Assembly (NCBI GenBank): GCA_004376375.1 | Contig: SOJX01000131.1 | Span: 1-44,632 of the forward strand | Length of the DNA stretch: 44,632 nt | Direction: 5' to 3' | From: Planctomycetota bacterium | GTDB lineage: Bacteria; Planctomycetota; E44-bin39 | Shown: positions 42,323 to 44,632 of the stretch, in pieces | Numbering within the stretch: position 1 is the first letter of the stretch | Layout: the number at the start of each line of letters is the position of its first letter | Position numbers and translations under genes: made by a program | The notes under the pieces: generated by a model | Told to the model about the DNA's origin: nothing | Database searches by the model: none | Seen by the model: the letters and a program-made list of their open reading frames with translations, nothing else

Positions 42323-44632
42323 ATGAAACGCTATCTTTTTTTGACCGCTGCCGTCACAGTACTGACGCTTGCACTCGGCAGCGGCTGCAGTAAAAAGAAA
42401 AAGAAGCCGTTTTTCTTCCCGCCTTCCACGGGCTCGGGGACCGCGCCAGGCCAGGTAGTCAATCCCACGCCTGCTGATAATGCATCAGATGTTTCATTGA
42501 CTCAAATCCTTTCATGGGACAACGTTTCCGATGCGGATAGTTATGACGTCTATCTCGACACCGTTTCGCCGCCGGTCGCGTTTATCGGTAACCAGCCCGG
42601 ACTGAGCTACGACCCCGGCGGACTGGTAGCAGCCGCGACGTATTACTGGCGAATCGACGCGGTAAACGCTTATGGCAACACGTCAGGCATCGAGTGGTCG
42701 TTCACGACCGGCTCGCCGCCACCGCAGGTTGCGGGACCGACGCCGGCCGACACCGCGACCGATGTGCTTCTCACCCAGATACTCTCATGGGCCGCGGCCG
42801 CGGGCGCGACGAGCTACGATGTCTACTTCGACACTGTCTCACCGCCGGTCACGTTCATCGGCAACCAGCCGGGCCTGAGCTACGACCCCGGCGGAATGGC
42901 CGCCGGCACAAACTTCTACTGGCGGATCGACGCGGTAAACGCGTTCGGCACCACGACCGGAGTCGAATGGTCGTTTACGACCGGCGCCTTTCTTCCAGCC
43001 CAGGCAAGCAACCCGGCTCCGGGCGATACTGCGACCGGCGTGCTGCTCGACGCAGACCTTTTCTGGGGCGCGGCCGCGGGCGCGACAAGCTATGACGTTT
43101 ATTTCGATACCGTATCCCCTCCCGTCACTTTTCAGGGGAATCAACCGGGTACATCCTTCGACCCCGGCGGGCTCGCGGACGATACCAGCTATTACTGGCG
43201 CATCGACACGGTAAACGCATTCGGCACTACAACCGGCGTTGAGTGGTCTTTCAAGACCGGTGCGCCACCGGCAATGGCATCCAATCCCGTACCGGCGGAT
43301 TCCATAGGCAATGTATCTCTGGCTCAGGTCCTCTCATGGGACAACGTCGCCGATGCGGACAGTTACGACGTTTACTTTGACACGGTTTCACCGCCTGTCG
43401 CGTTCATAGGCAATCAATTGGGGAACTCTTACGACCCCGGCGGGCTTGCAGCCGACACCAGCTACTACTGGCGCATCGATACCGTTAACGCGTTCGGAAC
43501 TACCACCGGCGTGGAATGGTCCTTCAAAACGGGCGTACCGCCCGCACAGGCAGCCGGTCCGAGCCCGGGCGATACCGCGACGGGAGTACTGCTCGATGCG
43601 GACCTGTCCTGGGGCGCGGCCGCGGGCGCAACAAGCTATGACGTCTACTTCGACACTGTCTCGCCGCCCGTCGCATTCATCGGCAACCAGCCGGGCCTGA
43701 CCTACGACCCCGGCAGCATAGCCGCAGGCACGAACTTCTACTGGCGGATTGACGCGGTGAACGCATACGGAACAACGGCCGGAGTCGAGTGGTCCTTCAC
43801 CACCGGCTCACCGCCTGCACAGGCGGCCGGTCCGAGCCCGGGCGATACCGCGACGGGAGTGCTCCTCGATGCGGACCTGTCCTGGGGCGCGGCAGCGGGC
43901 GCGACGATTTACGGAGTCTACTTCGGTACTTCGAGCCCGCCGCCTTACGTCTCGGACGAAGCCGGAATCACATACGATCCCGGCGCACTCGCTACCGGCA
44001 CGTTATATTACTGGCGCATCGACACCGTAAACGCGTTCGGTAACACGACCGGCATCGAGTGGTCCTTCACGACCGGCACACCGCCCGGACAGGCTTCCAC
44101 CCCGGTACCGGCTGACACGGCCGGCAACATACCTCTCGCTCAGATACTTTCCTGGGCGGCAGGGTCGGGCGCGACAAGCTACGACGTATATCTGGATACC
44201 GTATCGCCGCCGTTGGCGTTTCAGGGCAACCAGCCGGGTCTCATCTTTAACCCCGGCGGACTCGCACCCGATACCAGCTACTACTGGCGTATTAATGCCG
44301 TAAACGCATTCGGAACGACCGCCGGCAACGAATGGTCATTCCGCACAGCCGCCGTGCCGGCGCAGGCTTCAAACCCGACACCGGCCGACTCCACCGGCAA
44401 TGTATCTCTGGCGCAGATCCTCTCATGGGACAATGCCTCAAATGCGGACAGTTACGACGTTTATTTTGACACGGTTTCGCCGCCTGTCGCGTTCATAGGC
44501 AATCAATTGGGGAACTCCTACGACCCCGGTGGCATGGCGCCCGATACAAGTTTTTACTGGCGCATCGACACGGTAAACGCATTCGGCACTACGCTCGGCG
44601 TTGAGTGGTCTTTCACGACCGGCGCGCCGACT
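42323..44632 (+). CDS. FN3-like repeat lipoprotein (3'-truncated by window edge)
   Basis: The frame is open from ATG 42323 to the end of the window (770 codons) with no stop. A signal peptide MKRYLFLTAAVTVLTLALGSGC ends in a lipobox-like GSGC (Cys22), followed by five lysines and a short Pro/Gly/Thr linker. Eight repeats of about 91 residues follow, the last incomplete. Each has the Ig/FN3-like pattern P-x-P-x-D, LSW, SYDVYFDTVSPP, YDPGG, YYWRIDAVNAFG and GxEWSFTTG. Similar repeats occur in surface and adhesin-like proteins; the C-terminal domain that would tell its function is outside the window. Repeats 3 and 7 (FQGNQPG) and repeats 4 and 8 (FIGNQLGNS) pair up, giving a four-unit higher-order period of about 1.09 kb. 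Confidence 0.88.
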   Translation, partial: MKRYLFLTAAVTVLTLALGSGCSKKKKKPFFFPPSTGSGTAPGQVVNPTPADNASDVSLTQILSWDNVSDADSYDVYLDTVSPPVAFIGNQPGLSYDPGGLVAAATYYWRIDAVNAYGNTSGIEWSFTTGSPPPQVAGPTPADTATDVLLTQILSWAAAAGATSYDVYFDTVSPPVTFIGNQPGLSYDPGGMAAGTNFYWRIDAVNAFGTTTGVEWSFTTGAFLPAQASNPAPGDTATGVLLDADLFWGAAAGATSYDVYFDTVSPPVTFQGNQPGTSFDPGGLADDTSYYWRIDTVNAFGTTTGVEWSFKTGAPPAMASNPVPADSIGNVSLAQVLSWDNVADADSYDVYFDTVSPPVAFIGNQLGNSYDPGGLAADTSYYWRIDTVNAFGTTTGVEWSFKTGVPPAQAAGPSPGDTATGVLLDADLSWGAAAGATSYDVYFDTVSPPVAFIGNQPGLTYDPGSIAAGTNFYWRIDAVNAYGTTAGVEWSFTTGSPPAQAAGPSPGDTATGVLLDADLSWGAAAGATIYGVYFGTSSPPPYVSDEAGITYDPGALATGTLYYWRIDTVNAFGNTTGIEWSFTTGTPPGQASTPVPADTAGNIPLAQILSWAAGSGATSYDVYLDTVSPPLAFQGNQPGLIFNPGGLAPDTSYYWRINAVNAFGTTAGNEWSFRTAAVPAQASNPTPADSTGNVSLAQILSWDNASNADSYDVYFDTVSPPVAFIGNQLGNSYDPGGMAPDTSFYWRIDTVNAFGTTLGVEWSFTTGAPT

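Overview
The window looks like the chromosome of a Gram-negative, environmental, probably uncultured bacterium of moderately high GC. It is dense in lipoproteins, carries two giant Ser/Thr kinase-sigma54 activator fusions, an alpha-2-macroglobulin, an ECF sigma/anti-sigma pair, HtrA proteases, ankyrin and SUMF proteins, a VTC polyphosphate-type domain, and many heptameric and REP-like intergenic repeats. This mix suggests Planctomycetota/PVC or a deltaproteobacterium-like lineage. No rRNA or tRNA gene was seen, so the taxonomy is an inference only.

Region 1 (1-19,100) is the most striking part. Two lipoprotein operons face each other and converge on a bidirectional terminator at 9754-9780. 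Operon A (+, 3616-9672) and operon B (-, 12861-9814) begin with the same gene order: CAP-domain lipoprotein, alpha/beta-hydrolase lipoprotein, STAS-domain protein, then another lipoprotein. Each is preceded by a good sigma54 -24/-12 promoter (3528-3543 and 12922-12907). About 97-99 bp further upstream lies an 18-bp dyad of enhancer (UAS) type: TGTTCG-N6-CGAACA twice at A, TGTTGC-N6-GCAACA at B. Two paralogous sigma54 activators flank the locus, one entering from the left edge (2-3391) and one at 13751-19093 with the full kinase-ATPase-TPR-GAF-AAA+-Fis architecture. I read this as a duplicated, kinase-coupled sigma54 regulon for surface lipoproteins. The lipoproteins share 22-23 residue signal peptides, mostly a C-G-x-S-H-K-S tag after the lipid cysteine, and Gly-Thr linkers.

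Region 2 (19,300-31,000, nearly all on -) holds an anchored coiled-coil protein, a VTC-domain protein, an ankyrin protein bracketed by heptamer repeats, a 32-bp hairpin array, a TPR lipoprotein, tandemly duplicated M23 peptidases, and a four-domain chorismate mutase/prephenate dehydratase/ACT/DAHP synthase fusion. The fusion has its own promoter, a Phe-rich leader peptide and an attenuator. A SUMF-domain membrane protein follows.

Region 3 (31,000-44,632) holds an HtrA lipoprotein with a downstream inactive HtrA-PDZ partner, a second ankyrin protein, an ECF sigma - anti-sigma - alpha-2-macroglobulin operon (41801 to 35664), and on the + strand a long FN3-like repeat lipoprotein behind a structured leader, running off the right edge.
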